The notes: generated by a model not told the origin, from the sequence alone. A DNA stretch of 64,000 bases from Polychytrium aggregatum (GCF_025602895.1 NW_026516273.1:182447-246446); one strand, 5' to 3'. Counted from the first letter of the stretch, positions 11,901 to 23,312 are shown. Program-made: numbers and translations.

Positions 11901-13480
11901 GGTGCTGGTGCTGGTGCTGGTGCCAATGCTGGATGCTCTGGTCCGGAGCACATCGTTACCTCTCGCCACTCGACCACAGCTGAGCCAATGACAGATCGGG
12001 TGAAGTGTCCGTCGGATCGGATGGCGACAAAGTGGAGCCGGTCGCCAATGCTGGATATCGACTGCAAATCGGCTTGCTGGAGCAGATGGCAATAGAGAGG
12101 GCGGATGAGAACCAATTGCTCGTGACAACAGGAGCCGATTGTACATGGCGATAGGAGCCAGTTGCAGATGCGGACCACCAGATCCGTCACGCCACCGTCG
12201 CAATCGAGTCAGACCGGAAGCTCAATCATCCACGATTCGCTGAAGCGGGGATCAGTCGTCGACGGGACCAGGGATGTCGAGAGTCGCTGTGCTCGGAATT
12301 GCACATCCAGACTGAGCCATGTCGATTCCTGCAGCACAAGAGCCATGTCAGCCGGCTTGCCGATCTCTCGGAATGCCCCATCACTTGCCTCCGGCTTGGC
12401 CCCGCCTGGTCGCCGCTGATCAAGGTCGATCGATCTTGATCCACCCTGATCGAGACTGGCTGGAGCTGGTCGAGACCAAGTCCTGATTGGTTGCGGCGCT
12501 TTCCCCAGCACCTTCCCAGCACCTTCCCAGCACCTTCCCCGCCCTTGCAGCACTCTTGCACAATGTCGGCAAACCTCCTGGATCTCCTCGAGCCCAAGGA
12601 ATGCTCTCCCTTGGCCAAGCTCGATTCTCAAATAGCGGCACCCAGGCTTTGTCGCTGTCGCTGGGACCTTTGCTCGTCCGCCATGATCTCGACCGACAGC
12701 GATGCAGGCTTCTTGCTCCATCGCATCTGCCGATCCCAAGGCTCGCACCGGGTCCGAGAGGCTCTGTCTGGACACCGTCGATACAGAGCGTCGTCAAAAT
12801 GGGCCGTGATGGACGAGGATCACAGGAGTCAGCAACTGAAGCATCGATGGCCAAAGGAAAGGGTCCCCAACCACATGCAACTCCAACCACATGCATCAAC
12901 AGCCACATCTCCAACCACACCTCCAACCTCAGTTCCTTGGAGACACGCTCATAGACATCTTCGATCAACCCGCTTGCGGCAATCGACTCTTGGATCTGTG
13001 TGAGCAAACAGAGTCAGTCTGGCTGTTGTGCTGGACGACCAAGGCAGTCCAACAACGGTGCAAGAACCATACATTGCGGTCAGACTCGTATTCGTCCAAG
13101 GCACTCATCGGCTCGACCAATGCAGATGCAAAGACGAAGCCCAGACCCGCCAGCGAGACAATCTCGCAACACTGCAGCCGAGCTTGGCGGCAACCTGGGC
13201 GGCAATCCGGCGGCAATCCGGCCGCAATCCGGCGGCAATATCGAGCCATTTGCATACCCTGCGCGCCAATATCGATGCCGACAACGATCCCGGACAGACC
13301 CAAGCACGATCCAGAACAGACCCGCACCAACCGACTTCTCTCAAGATCCCGTTGGCCCTGCAGCAGCTCACAGGCACCATGATACGCACCACAGGTATGT
13401 CTTTGGGCGGCATCCACCCAGCACAGTCGCTGGCATCTGCTCGTGCAATGGGCCGTTGCAAACGCAAGGGTCTGGAGCAT
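8912..13480 (-). CDS. CC2D2A: CC2D2A orthologue, ciliary transition-zone C2-domain protein (left copy)
   Basis: Multi-exon, minus strand, stop TAA at 8912-8914. Recognised CC2D2A blocks, N to C: a C2-like segment (STWLSLDVQFRAQ ... PRFSESWMIELP, near 12210-12330); RFVSLIPYHKIK near 10730; DIWQSLHTFLCAG then HSILLCNLLLG near 10390-10480; VHIWDPLRGIRYK followed by RNIGCLFNGETLLANIQ near 9830-9950; a helical segment ELEIADQIKQYISEFRQ near 9500; and a C-terminal block ending KVIPYAETACSIWIMIAVKY. CC2D2A is part of the MKS complex at the base of cilia and is kept only in flagellated lineages, so it marks a zoosporic fungus. The 5' end is unresolved: ATG 13480 is the furthest plausible start, and a safe exon with good splice sites is IQESIAASGLIEDVYERVSK near 12955. 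An essentially identical copy lies at 53826-58394. Confidence 0.75.
11590..11676. repeat. Minisatellite, 10-bp unit CCAACCCACA, about 9 copies
   Basis: Perfect tandem units within the CC2D2A gene, between two coding blocks, so probably intronic. The right-arm copy has the same length. ORFs rich in PTHTNPHQ and its antisense GWCGLVWV arise only from this repeat. Confidence 0.9.
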
Positions 13481-13618
13481 GACGAAGCAGCATCACAGCC
13501 CGTCAGTCCGTCAGTCCGTCAGTCCGTCAGTCACTCCGCGAGAGAGTGGGAATGCAGACTCGTTGACCAATGTGCTCCAGCAGATGGCTCTGGTGACGAA
13601 CCCCCGCCGCTCGAGGAC

Positions 13619-15203
13619 ATGAGCGTCTTCATGGCCCAGCATCAGCGACTCTGGCCAGCATCGGGTGCGTTGCGAGCAGAATCAGCGTCTCTGCATTGGC
13701 CGGAATCGGCCGCTTTGCATCGGAAGTCGGTGCTGTTGCATCAGCCAGCAGGCAGCGACGAGCCCTGACCTGCGACTCCCACTCGACAGTGCTGACACCC
13801 GGCACCGACCGGGCTCCCAAGGCCGGCCTCAAGGCACAAGAAGCAGCTGCGACCAAGGTGTGCATTCGGCATCGCGCTTGTTGGGATGTCTTGTCCGATG
13901 TCCTTCTCGCGAAGGGATGTGCATTGGCCGTGCTGATGTGGCTCCTCTGTCCCTCGGCCGTGCTGATGTGGCTCCTCTGTCCCTCGCCCATCCATCCTGA
14001 CTGCCATGCCAGCCGACGGAAACGGCCCCGGACACACCAGCCTCGACCGACTTTGGAGGACTCAAGAAGGGTTTCTCCAGTCGAGCGGCTGCTTCTGTTC
14101 CCAAGCCGTTCAACCAGCCCAAGCAGCCCAAGCAGCCCAACCAGCCCAACGAGTCCAAGCAATCCGACCAGACCAGTGCCGCAGAACCAATGCCCTTCAT
14201 CCGTCCAAAGACGACCGACGAGTCGAGCCTTCGCTTCAGCGAGGTGCAGCAGGCGATGGGACAAGCTCTCGCCAACAAGCAGGGTATGGTCGCTGCGAAA
14301 GTGTGGGAACTGGGACGCAAGAGACGCTCGATCCTGGCTGCATCCACCAGCACCACATCCACCAGCACCACATCCACCAGCACCACATCCACCAGCACCA
14401 CATCCACCAGCACCGCATCCATCGGCATTGCATCCATCGACACCACATCCATCAGCGCCGCATCTGCCACCACCGCATCTGCCCAGTCCGCAGCTCTAAC
14501 CGCAGCTGCTCCATGTCCAGAGTGGATCACACCCGACTTTATCGAGACCATCGAGGCAAAGCCTGGTCTGCGTCGGGCCATGGACGATCCGCTCTTTGCA
14601 GTGGTCCTCGAGGAGATGCAGCGCGATCCACAGACTTGCATCCGCAAATACGCTTCAACCAGACCAGACTTGCTGATGGCTTTCCGGGAGATTGCCGGCC
14701 AGATGGGATCCCATCTGGAAGTAGTGGAGCCACAGAGCACTCGCAGCAGGACCACAAAGCCGGCCGTCGAGCTCCAGCAGCAACTTCCGCCTCACGAACA
14801 GGAGCTGGTCGAGCGGGTGCAGCGAGATCCCGAGGCTCAGGCGGCATTGCGAGATCCCAGAATCCAGAGAATCATTGCTGCAGGTCGGAGCAATCCTCTG
14901 CTCCTGGCAGAGTAAGTCATGTCCGGGCGACTGGAGTGGTGCCAACTGGAGTGGTGCCAGCTGGAGTGGTGCCAGCTGGAGTGGTGCCAGCCGACCGCCG
15001 AGCGAGCATCGCTGGGCCATGATCGCTGGGCCATGATCGCTGGGCCATGATCGCTGGGCCATGATCGCTGGGCGAGCACCTCTGGGCCGACAAGCGTTGA
15101 CTGAGCCGGATGATTCTGCAGGGTGACCAGAAGCGCCGATTCCGATCTGGCAGCAAAGTTGCAGAAGCTGATGCAGCTCGGCATGCTGCAGATTCAGAAC
15201 TAG
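13619..15203 (+). CDS. STI1/HOP DP-domain-like protein, about 364 residues (left copy)
   Basis: Four exons in phase: 13619-13664, 13790-13857, 14013-14911 and 15122-15203 (stop TAG). The protein starts MSVFMAQHQRLW and has a STDFGGLKKGF motif, a Pro/Gln/Asn-rich linker and a Ser/Thr repeat tract. A helical STI1-like domain follows (TPDFIETIEAKPGLRRAMDD ... VVLEEMQRDPQTCIRKY) and then a second one (VERVQRDPEAQAALRDPRIQ ... LAAKLQKLMQLGMLQIQN). STI1/DP domains bind Hsp70/Hsp90 co-chaperone clients, so a chaperone-adaptor role is inferred; no TPR domain is present. It starts close to, and divergently from, the presumed CC2D2A 5' end. The two copies differ at least at base 14077 (Ser here, Phe in the right copy, in the KKGF motif). 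I do not recognise a specific named orthologue. Confidence 0.7.
14340..14415. repeat. Coding minisatellite, CATCCACCAGCACCA units
   Basis: A 15-bp unit repeated about five times in the third exon of the STI1-like gene, in frame, giving a TSTTS-type tract. Because the unit is a multiple of three, copy changes would not shift the frame. Both arms have the same number of copies. Confidence 0.9.
15006..15075. repeat. Minisatellite, 14-bp unit GATCGCTGGGCCAT, in the last STI1-like intron
   Basis: Tandem GATCGCTGGGCCAT units between exon 3 and exon 4 of the STI1-like gene. The right arm has two fewer units (28 bp shorter), the larger of the two length differences between the arms. A neighbouring 15-bp GTGCCAGCTGGAGTG repeat at about 14935-14990 is unchanged. 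Confidence 0.9.
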
Positions 15204-15392
15204 GCTCAGTGGCGATTGAGCCGGCGCATCCAGCTCTTGGACTCACACAAGACTCGATTCGAGACTGGAGGATGCTGCTGGGGCCTGCAGGCGCATGGTG
15301 GACTCGGCACCGATCCGAATCCTCTGAAACTGGCTCTGGTGGTGATGACATTGATGCAATTGTCCTCCACGACATATCATGACTACATTGAC

Positions 15393-15692
15393 GTTGATAC
15401 CTTTGTGATGGTCACTTGCTCGGGTCCGGGAGTAATGATATTGTCATTGGTATGGATATATATCGAATGATCAATCAAATGTTGGTTATTTCCCCTGATG
15501 TATCCTCGGACAATGTTTCATTCATTGCTTCCGACCAAAGGCGAAGGACCATCCATGATGTGATCGCCGTTCCCTGTGTTTCCTTAACAAAGAACACGAA
15601 TCATAGCCTGTGATTGGGCGACAAGATGATGCGGAGGGAAGGGAGTCGAGAATCTCGGCATTTTTTCATCAAGTGGATAGGTGTATATCAAC
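15393..15692. other. Single-copy 5' flank of the Ca2+-ATPase gene, next to the repeat breakpoint
   Basis: The first 300 bp of unique DNA inside the inverted repeat. It is more AT-rich than the arm and runs up to ATG 15693, so it presumably holds the ATPase promoter. No further feature seen. Confidence 0.5.
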
Positions 15693-18600
15693 ATGAAGCA
15701 AGGAAAGATACGGCACCATTTCGATCCAATATCCCGTGTGCCCAAAAATCGACAGAATGACTTCGGGTTAACAAGGACACAACTATCTGAACTGATGAAC
15801 GAACATCGCACCGTGGAGTACCTCAACGATCTTGGTGGTCTCGACGCGATCATGAGCGGTTTGAAGGTGAATGAGGAAACGGGTCTTCAGACCATTGGAG
15901 CCAACGCGACAATAGATATCTCATATGATGAGAGTGATGGCGATTCTTGCAAACAACTCTACCAAGGTGAAACAGGATCGATGACGAGCTCAGGAGAATG
16001 TTTGGAATTGAGGCTCAGGGAGATAGCATTTGGTCGCAACGTGCTTCCACAGATGGCACAGAGAAGCCTCTGGAGTCTCATGCTCGAGGCGCTCCAAGAT
16101 AAGATCCTGGTATGATCGCCCAACTGTCCCGATATCCTCTGCCAATACGCAAGACGAGCCGTTGAGATACCCTCATTGCACTCGCCTGCCATCCATTCGG
16201 TGCTGTTCTGCTCTGCCCGCGTTGGTCCTGAGAATCAACTCGACTGAATCGGACGTGCTGGTTGATCCTCTGGCTGGCATCCTGGCTGATCCTCTGGCTG
16301 GCCTCTGGCTGGCCTCTGGCTGGCCTCTGGCTGGCCTCTGGCTGATCAACTGGCTGGCCTCTGACTGACGGCCGGTGTCTCGTTTGATCATGCGCACAGG
16401 TTCTTCTCTGTGTCGCTGCGGTGGTGTCGCTTGCCATTGGTCTGTATCAGGACTTTCGCCCGAAATCACCCGCCGATGCCGACTACAACGACCCAAAGAC
16501 CCACTGGATCGAGGGCTTCGCCATCATCGTCGCCATCGTCATCGTTGTGCTGGCTGGCAGCATCAACGACTACCAGAAGGAGAAGCAGTTCCGCAAGCTC
16601 AATGCCCAGAAGGAAGACCGGTCTGTCAAGGTGCTTCGGAACAGCCAGCCCACCCTGGTGTCGATATTCTGGTACGAACAGCCACAAGCTGCATGGTGTG
16701 CCGACGACTCTGATGCGGGCACATCTCGGAGGGCACATCTCGGAGGGCACATCTCAGTGCCGCTCACCAAGACCGGCGGTTGCCGGATAGTTCTGCTTGG
16801 GTGTGGTTGTTGGACAGTCCTGCGGACTGACGGTATGCACATCCTGTTCCCAGTGTCGTCGTCGGTGACATTCTGCTCCTCGAGTCGGGCGACATCCTCC
16901 CTGCCGACGGTCTGGTTCTCAGTGCAAGCAGCCTCAAGGCCGATGAGTCGTCGGCCACCGGCGAGACCGACTCGATCAAAAAGTCGCCCACAACAGACCC
17001 GTTCCTGCTCAGCGGAAGCAAGATTGTCGAGGGAACAGGCCGATGCGTCATCACGGCTGTCGGCGAACACTCGTTCCATGGCAAGACCATGATGGCTATG
17101 CGCACCGAGAACGAAGAGACTCCCCTCCAAGTCAAGCTCGACAAGCTGACCGAGCTCATTGCCAAGCTCGGCACCGCCGTCGCCATCCTGATGTTCCTGG
17201 CGATTCTTGCAAAGTACCTGATCACCGTCGGGGTCACCGTTGGGTTCGGATCGGATCCCGAGCAAGAGAGTGCGGCCGAGGTCTTGTCGAGACTGACAAA
17301 CATCTTCATTGCCGCCGTGACCATCATTGTGGTTGCTGTTCCCGAAGGCTTGCCGCTGGCTGTGACGCTTGCACTCGCATATGCCACCACCCGCATGCTC
17401 AAGGACCAGAACCTCGTTCGAGTCATCAGCGCCTGCGAGACCATGGGCGGCGCCACCACCATCTGCTCCGACAAGACTGGGACGCTGACGCAGAACGTCA
17501 TGACCGTCGTCAAGGGTGCCATTGCCCAGTCCATCGACTTTGACGATCGTCAAGGAACCGCCGATGCCTCGCTGGCGGTGCTGCGGTCGTGCCTGCTTCC
17601 GGCCGAGAAGAACCACATGCATCAGACCCTGCACGACCTGGTGCTCGAGGCTGTGGCCGTCAACTCTTCTGTCTTTGAGCGGGTCAACCCCGAGTCTGGC
17701 AAGAAGGAGTACATTGGGTCCAAGACCGAGACTGCCCTCGTCAACTGGATCCAGAAGATGGGGGGCAACCCGGCCGACCTGCGGACGCAGCCGCACATGG
17801 AGACCGTCCAGATCTATCCGTTTTCGTCCGAGCGCAAGTCCATGGCCACGCTGGTCAAGCTGAGGAACAGCCAGGGTGCCGCCATCTATCGACTGCATGT
17901 CAAGGGAGCCTCGGAGGTGGTGCTTGGATACTGCCAGAACATCCTTGTGGCTCACGGCAGCCAAGTCGAGTTCAGCGGAGCCAGTCCGCCTGAGCGCCGA
18001 AACATGGGCCGGATCATCCAGTCGTTTGCCAAAGAGTCGCTGCGAACGCTCTGCATTGCATATCGCGATCTCACCGAGGCCGAGTTCAATGCCTGGATCC
18101 AGGGACCGGTGCGGACCGCTGTTGCCAAGGCCGTGCTCAAGGACACGATTCAGTCGGCCCGAGACAGCAACGACGGACTGAACGTCCAGATGGATGTCGT
18201 CGAGGACGACGTCGACAGCAGTGTTGCCGCAGTCGAAGCCAGGCTGGCCGACAGCGATGTGCTCGGACATGGGGCGGCTCTGGACGACCTTGGAGGCCAG
18301 GGACTCACCTGCCTGGCGATTGTCGGAATCGAGGATCCGCTGCGACCAGGCGTCAAGGAGGCCGTCGAGGACTGCCGACGGGCCGGAGTCGTTGTGCGAA
18401 TGGTCACGGGCGACAACATTGTCACGGCAGTGTCGATTGCCAAGCAGTGCGGCATCTACCAGCCGGGAGGCATTGTGATGGAGGGTCCTCGGTTCCGCAG
18501 CCTGGCTCCGGCCGAGATGGACCTGGTGATTCCCCGACTGCAGGTCTTGGCCCGATCGAGTCCCACCGACAAGCAGATCCTGGTCTCACGGCTCAAGCAT

Positions 18601-20186
18601 CTCAAGGAAACCGTGGCAGTCACCGGCGACGGCACCAACGACGGACCGGCCCTCAAGATGGCCGACATTGGGTTCTCGATGGGGATCGCCGGCACAGAGG
18701 TGGCCAAGGAGGCGTCGTCGATCATCCTGATGGACGACAACTTTGCATCGATTGTCAAGGCCATGATGTGGGGACGGTGCGTCAACGACGGCGTCAAGAA
18801 GTTTCTGCAGTTCCAGCTGACGGTCAATGTGACGGCCGTTGTTGTTGCGTTTGTGAGTGCGCTGCTGGACGCAGACCAAGGCTCGGCCCTGAGCGCCGTG
18901 CAACTCCTCTGGGTGAGTTGACAGCGACGGAGCGAGGCGGGTGGTGTGGTGGGGTGGTGTGTGAGTGGTGATGTGTGGGAGCGGTGATGTGTGGGAGTGG
19001 TGATGTGGGAGTGGTGATGTTGTGTGGATGCATGCCTCCTCGACTTGCCTGACCTGCAATCCTGCTCAACTTGCCTGGCCTGCATTCCTGTTCGACTTGC
19101 CTGACCCCTCTGACACTGGCTCCGCCTGCCGGCCATCGGTGCCTCCAGGTCAACTTGATCATGGACTCGCTCGCGGCTCTTGTCTATGCCACCGATCTGC
19201 CGACGCGCGAGCTTCTGGACCGGCCTCCCGAGTCCAAGAGCCACCCGCTCATCACCATCGAGATGTGGAAGATGATCCTGGGCCAGTCTGCCTTCCAGGT
19301 CGTTGTCAATCTCGTCATTCTCCTCAAGGGCCCGGACCTGTTTGCGCTGCAGCACCTCTCTGCTGCCGGCGGAATCATGGTCCACACCACCGACCCGGTT
19401 GTGTTGTATGAGAAGGACGTCTTGACGACCATGCTCTTCAACGCCTTTGTGTGGCTCCAGGTCTTCAACATGATCAAGTAGGTGTCTGTCCGTTGCGCTG
19501 GGTCATCGGTGTTCTCATCCGGCGTCTGTTGCGCTGGGCCATCGGTGTTCTCATCCGGCGTCTGCGCTTCAGGCCTCGCCCACCCGCTGACTTGCTTCTC
19601 CTGCTCTGTCAGCTGCCACTCGGTCGACGGCAAGCTCAATGTGCTCCGCACGTGTTTCAAAAACATGTACTTCACGATCGTGATTGTGGTTGTGTCGATT
19701 CTGCAAGCAATCATTGTCGAGTTTGGGAATGTCGCATTCCACACGACTCCCCTCAATGGCTTTCAGTGGCTCACCTGCCTGCTCATCGGGGTCTTCTCGC
19801 TTCCGTTGGGACTGGCCATCCGATTGATTCCAAGCACTATTTTCAAAGGGTGCTCTTGTTGGTGTCCAAGTCGCAGAGAGAAGGATTGGGCCGAAGATGC
19901 TGTGGCGGAAGAACAGGCGATCGATTCCCTCTTGACGACCGGTCCTTCGTCCTTACCACAATTGTACGATGCCAACGCCCTAAGTGATCCTCGGGAAAAT
20001 TGGAGAAACGCCATATATTCGGTTCGAACACAACTCAAAGTGTTCCGAATGCTTCGGAGTTCACGCCGCTTAGAGCACAGCTCAATGCGATCGAAATGCA
20101 GCACGATCGAGCACATGTATAAGCCATCTCATACAACAACTGTATCGTCCTTTTCATCCAAAGTGGTATCCGGGTCTCAGTATTAG
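15693..20186 (+). CDS. P-type Ca2+-transporting ATPase (P2B, PMCA/Pmc1-like), 1,216 residues
   Basis: Five exons join in phase: 15693-16109, 16400-16671, 16854-18912, 19149-19477 and 19613-20186. The enzyme pumps Ca2+ out of the cytosol using ATP. The N-terminal region (FGLTRTQLSELMN ... LREIAFGRNVLP) leads into the first helices. The PEGLPLAVT motif of helix M4, the phosphorylation site CSDKTGTLTQN (Asp at about residue 436), the hinge motif TGDGTNDGPAL (about residue 820) and the last helices (QLLWVNLIMDSLAALVYATD; FNMINCHSVDGKLNV) are all intact. The C-terminal tail WRNAIYSVRTQLKVFRMLR is basic and amphipathic, like the calmodulin-binding autoinhibitory tails of P2B pumps; that role is inferred. 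Intron 1 contains a CTGGCTGGCCT minisatellite. The start is 300 bp from the inverted-repeat breakpoint. Confidence 0.92.
16264..16360. repeat. Minisatellite of CTGGCTGGCCT-type units in Ca2+-ATPase intron 1
   Basis: Tandem CTGGCTGGCATC / CTGGCTGGCCTCTGG units within the intron 16110-16399. It has no coding effect. Confidence 0.85.
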
Positions 20187-20659
20187 TATCAATGCTCTCG
20201 GAACACCCTGATTCCCATTCCCCATATTATATCAAGTTGTCGAGGGATTCCATGAGCATAACGGGATATATATTGCAGGAGTAGTCCTCTTACATTCCTC
20301 TTTCTCAGGTGGGGCCAGGTTAATACAGCAACCGCTGGGTTGGACAATACTCCGAATCGAATATAAGATTGCGATGTTTCCAACCAAACTTGGGTCAGGG
20401 CGCCCCAGAGACGTTTGTTCCATGCCAGATATGCCGTGGGTCATATCTGATGGAACTCAGCACACTATCCCTTATGGGTCAATTGATGGCCCGATTGTGC
20501 AATGCTCGAGGTTGCTTATATTTGTATTTAAATCGCCCATTCTCTTGTGAGCATTATATTTGACCAAGTACATTCAGGGAGACCATGGGCCTCAGTTGAT
20601 GGGGTGATACCAGGTGGTCAAGGGTGTTTTGGAGGGATTTCGACGATCGCCTCCAGAGC
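20187..20659. other. Intergenic region between convergent Ca2+-ATPase and phosphoglycerate mutase genes
   Basis: About 470 bp of AT-richer 3' flank. The short ORFs here have no family resemblance. Both genes presumably terminate in this stretch. Confidence 0.5.
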
Positions 20660-23312
20660 TCACTTGGCCAAGAGAGACTTGCCACTCATCTCGGCGGGGA
20701 TGTCAAGACCCATGACCTCGAGGATGGTGGGGGCAACATCGCACAGAGCCGCATCGCTTCGCAGAGCAAAGTTGTGTCGAGTGGAGGTCATGATGAAGGG
20801 AACTGCGTGGCGGATGTGGATGCGATGCGGATGCGATGTGGATGCGATGTGGATGCGATGTGGATGTCAATGATTGTGCACAGCACCGGGCGGCAGTGTC
20901 CAACGCGGCAGTGTCCAACAGGCGGATGAGTCGATTTTGTGTCAAGCACCACGATCCAAAGGACCCAACTCGGTCATTAGACCCGCCATCAGACCGAGCC
21001 ACCAAGTCTGCCATCTGGCCGACCACCACGCCTCGCCGCCATAGTCTTGCTATCGCCAAGCCCTTCGTCGGCCCTGTCTCTGGTCCCAACGACCGGCGAC
21101 ATGGGTGCCATCTGCATCTCCCCAGCCTCAGCCTTACCCGGGTTGCAAGTGTGGGCCGTGTGGGGCTGACCGTTCTCGGCAAGCATCTTCTCGGCATTGC
21201 CGTGGTCGGCAGTGATGAACAGGACGTAGCCGTGCTTCTTGCAGGCCTCGTAGATGACGCCGATTCCCTTGTCGGTGGCCTCGACACCCTTGATGGCTGG
21301 CTCGTACTTGCCGGTGTGGCCGACCTGATCGGCAGGTGAGCAAGGCAGATTGCAAACGAGTGGGTGAGCGGGCGAGTGAGTGGGTGTGAATGGCGAATGC
21401 GTGAGAAGGATGTTGCGACCAGCGGACCGACGATTCGACGGGGTCGGCGACAAGATTGCGAAGCACACTCTCGCAAGCCCAGCCGCATCCCTGCCTCCTT
21501 GGTCGAGACTGACGCACCATGTCCGGAGGAGCAAAGTTGCACATCACAAACGGATAGTTGTTGGTGGCGATGACTTCGGCGACCTGAGCAAGCGCAGCGA
21601 CAAGTTAGTGAGTGCGTGAGTGAGTGAGTGAGTGAGTGAGTGAGTGAGTGAGTGAGTGAGTGAGTGAGTGAGTGAGTGAGTGAGTGAGCGAGTGAGTGGG
21701 ATGCAATTGCCATTCAGGATGCAGCATGCTGGTGGCCAGCGAGAGTGCAGCTGCTCCGAAGTTCATCAAACCCAGCAGAGCACCAGCAGAGCACCAGCAG
21801 AGCACCAGCAGAGCACCAGTAGAGCACCCGCAGCCACTCTCCATCAGCAGCAGCAGAGTACCAACCTTCTCGGCGACCCCGCTGGCGCTCATTTCGGGCT
21901 GCAGATCGTATGTCGCGACCTTGGGCGAGGCAATCAGCTCGCGGTCCTCGTGGACGTTCTGCTTCTCGGAGCCGCCGTTGAAGAAGAAGGTGACGTGGGC
22001 GTACTTTTCGGTCTCTGCAATGTGGTTCTGGCGGATTCCCTTCTTGCTGATCCACTCGGCGAGGACGTTGTCCATGGTCTGGGGAGCAAAGATGACAGGG
22101 AAGGGATAGTCACCCTTGTACTGGGTCATGGTGGTGATGGACTGGCGGCGGGATCGGCAAGAAGAGATCGGGAGGGTTAGCGGCGGCCGTGGTGATGGCG
22201 GCCGTGGTGATGATGATGGTTGCAACGATGACGACAATGATCACTGGCACACTCGGCCAGCATGCCACACACCAGCGACCATGCCGCTCCATCGCAATCA
22301 CCGATGCATCCACATCCACATCCACATTTGCATCGACTTCCGCATTTGGATCTACCTAGACATCACCACCGCACACCGCACACCGCACACACCGCACACA
22401 CCGCACACACCGCACACACCGCACACCGCACACAACTGCAGCCCTACTTACAATGTTCAAGGGCGCCTTCTCGGTCTCGAACGGGATCGGCGCAATGCCA
22501 AAGGCCTGCGTGATCTCGCGCATGCGGTCCGAGCGGTAGTTGAAGAACACCAGCGTGTCGTTGTCGCCGACGAGGCCGTCCTTGTTGGCAATGATGGGCT
22601 TGAGGAACTCGTCCGTCTCGTCCTTGGCGTAGCGCTCGTGGATGGTGGCGACAATGTCGCTGGTCTCCTCGCCCTTGCCCTGGACCAGGCCGTCAAAGGC
22701 AATCTTGATGCGCTCCCAGCGCTTGTCGCGGTCCATGGCATAGTAGCGGCCCGTCGCCGTGGCCACCGAGCCATAGCCAATCGACTTGGTGTGGGCCAGG
22801 AGCTGCTCCATATACGTGGCCGAGGACCGGGGCGCCGTGTCGCGGCCGTCGCCAAAGAAGTGGATATAGGTCGACGGCACCTTGTGCTTCTTGGCGGCAT
22901 CGAGGATGTTGAACAGGTGGACAATGTGCGAGTGCACGCCGCCGTCCGAGACCAGCCCGAGCAGGTGGAGACGGCCGTTTCCCTTCTTGGCCCGATCAAA
23001 GGCGGCGACGAGGGCCGGCTGATCGCCGAGGGTCTTTGTCTGGATCGACAGGTCGATGCGGACAATGTCCTGGTAGACGATGCGGCCGGCGCCGACGTTA
23101 AGGTGGCCGACCTCGGAGTTGCCCATGAGGCCGTCGGGCAGGCCGACGGCGAGGCCGTGGGCAGCCAGGGTGGTGGATGGGTAGCGGGCAGCCAGGTCGG
23201 TCATCACGGGCGTGCTGGCGTTGCGGATGGCATCGCCCGTGGCATCGGCGTTCTCGGAGACGCCCCAGCCGTCGATGACGATCAGGCAGGCCTTTTCAGC
23301 AGGTGTGGTCAT
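20660..23312 (-). CDS. iPGM: 2,3-bisphosphoglycerate-independent phosphoglycerate mutase, 510 residues
   Basis: Five exons in phase on the minus strand: 23312-22452, 22141-21866, 21583-21518, 21324-21138 and 20802-20660. The length matches the usual 510-515 residues. The enzyme interconverts 3- and 2-phosphoglycerate in glycolysis and needs Mn2+ rather than a bisphosphoglycerate cofactor. Visible family motifs: the N-terminal metal site IVIDGWG, the catalytic serine loop MGNSEVGHLNVGAGR, DGRDTAP, YRSDRMREIT, TMTQYKGDYPFPVIFAP, AETEKYAHVTFFFNGG, NFAPPDMVGHTG and FITADHGNAEKM. It ends TSTRHNFALRSDA...LLAK. Zoosporic fungi use this type where yeasts use the cofactor-dependent one. Introns hold a GTGA tetranucleotide run and a CACCGCACA repeat. 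The start codon is 404 bp from the divergent IES6 start. Confidence 0.95.
21607..21697. repeat. Tetranucleotide microsatellite (GTGA)n, about 22 copies, in an iPGM intron
   Basis: Nearly pure GTGA/TCAC run within the intron between iPGM exons 2 and 3. On the antisense it reads as THSLTHSL ORFs, which are artefacts. Confidence 0.95.
22372..22436. repeat. CACCGCACA microsatellite in iPGM intron 1
   Basis: Tandem CACCGCACA / CACACCGCA units inside the intron 22142-22451. It has no coding effect. Confidence 0.85.

Larger units (their letters stand above)
3282..15392. repeat. Left arm of a >12 kb inverted repeat
   Basis: Positions 3282-15392 recur, reverse-complemented, at 51942-64000. Left plus right coordinates sum to 67282 at the outer end, 67306 through most of the arm and 67334 at the inner end. 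The two steps are 24-bp and 28-bp tandem-repeat length differences. The match stops sharply after ...GACTACATTGAC at 15392, with 15393 onward unrelated to the right side. The left limit of 3282 is set only by the end of the window on the right, so the true arm may be longer. Base differences seen by eye are at 4985, 13364, 13684, 13686, 13873, 13875, 13936, 13972 and 14077. Confidence 0.95.

Noticed and set aside
11154-12095. 313-codon ORF with PTHTNPHQ repeats, and its 56152-55211 copy
   Set aside because: Created by the CCAACCCACA minisatellite; CC2D2A exons lie on the opposite strand.
13028-13395. Plus-strand coding exon (LATLQPSLAATWAAIRRQ...) for the STI1-like gene
   Set aside because: The right copy has a stop in this frame (partner of 13364), and the same change is silent in the antisense CC2D2A frame. 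The STI1-like gene has a complete start at 13619.
16570-18270. 566-codon minus-strand ORF
   Set aside because: Exact antisense of the Ca2+-ATPase exon, which has all catalytic motifs on the plus strand.
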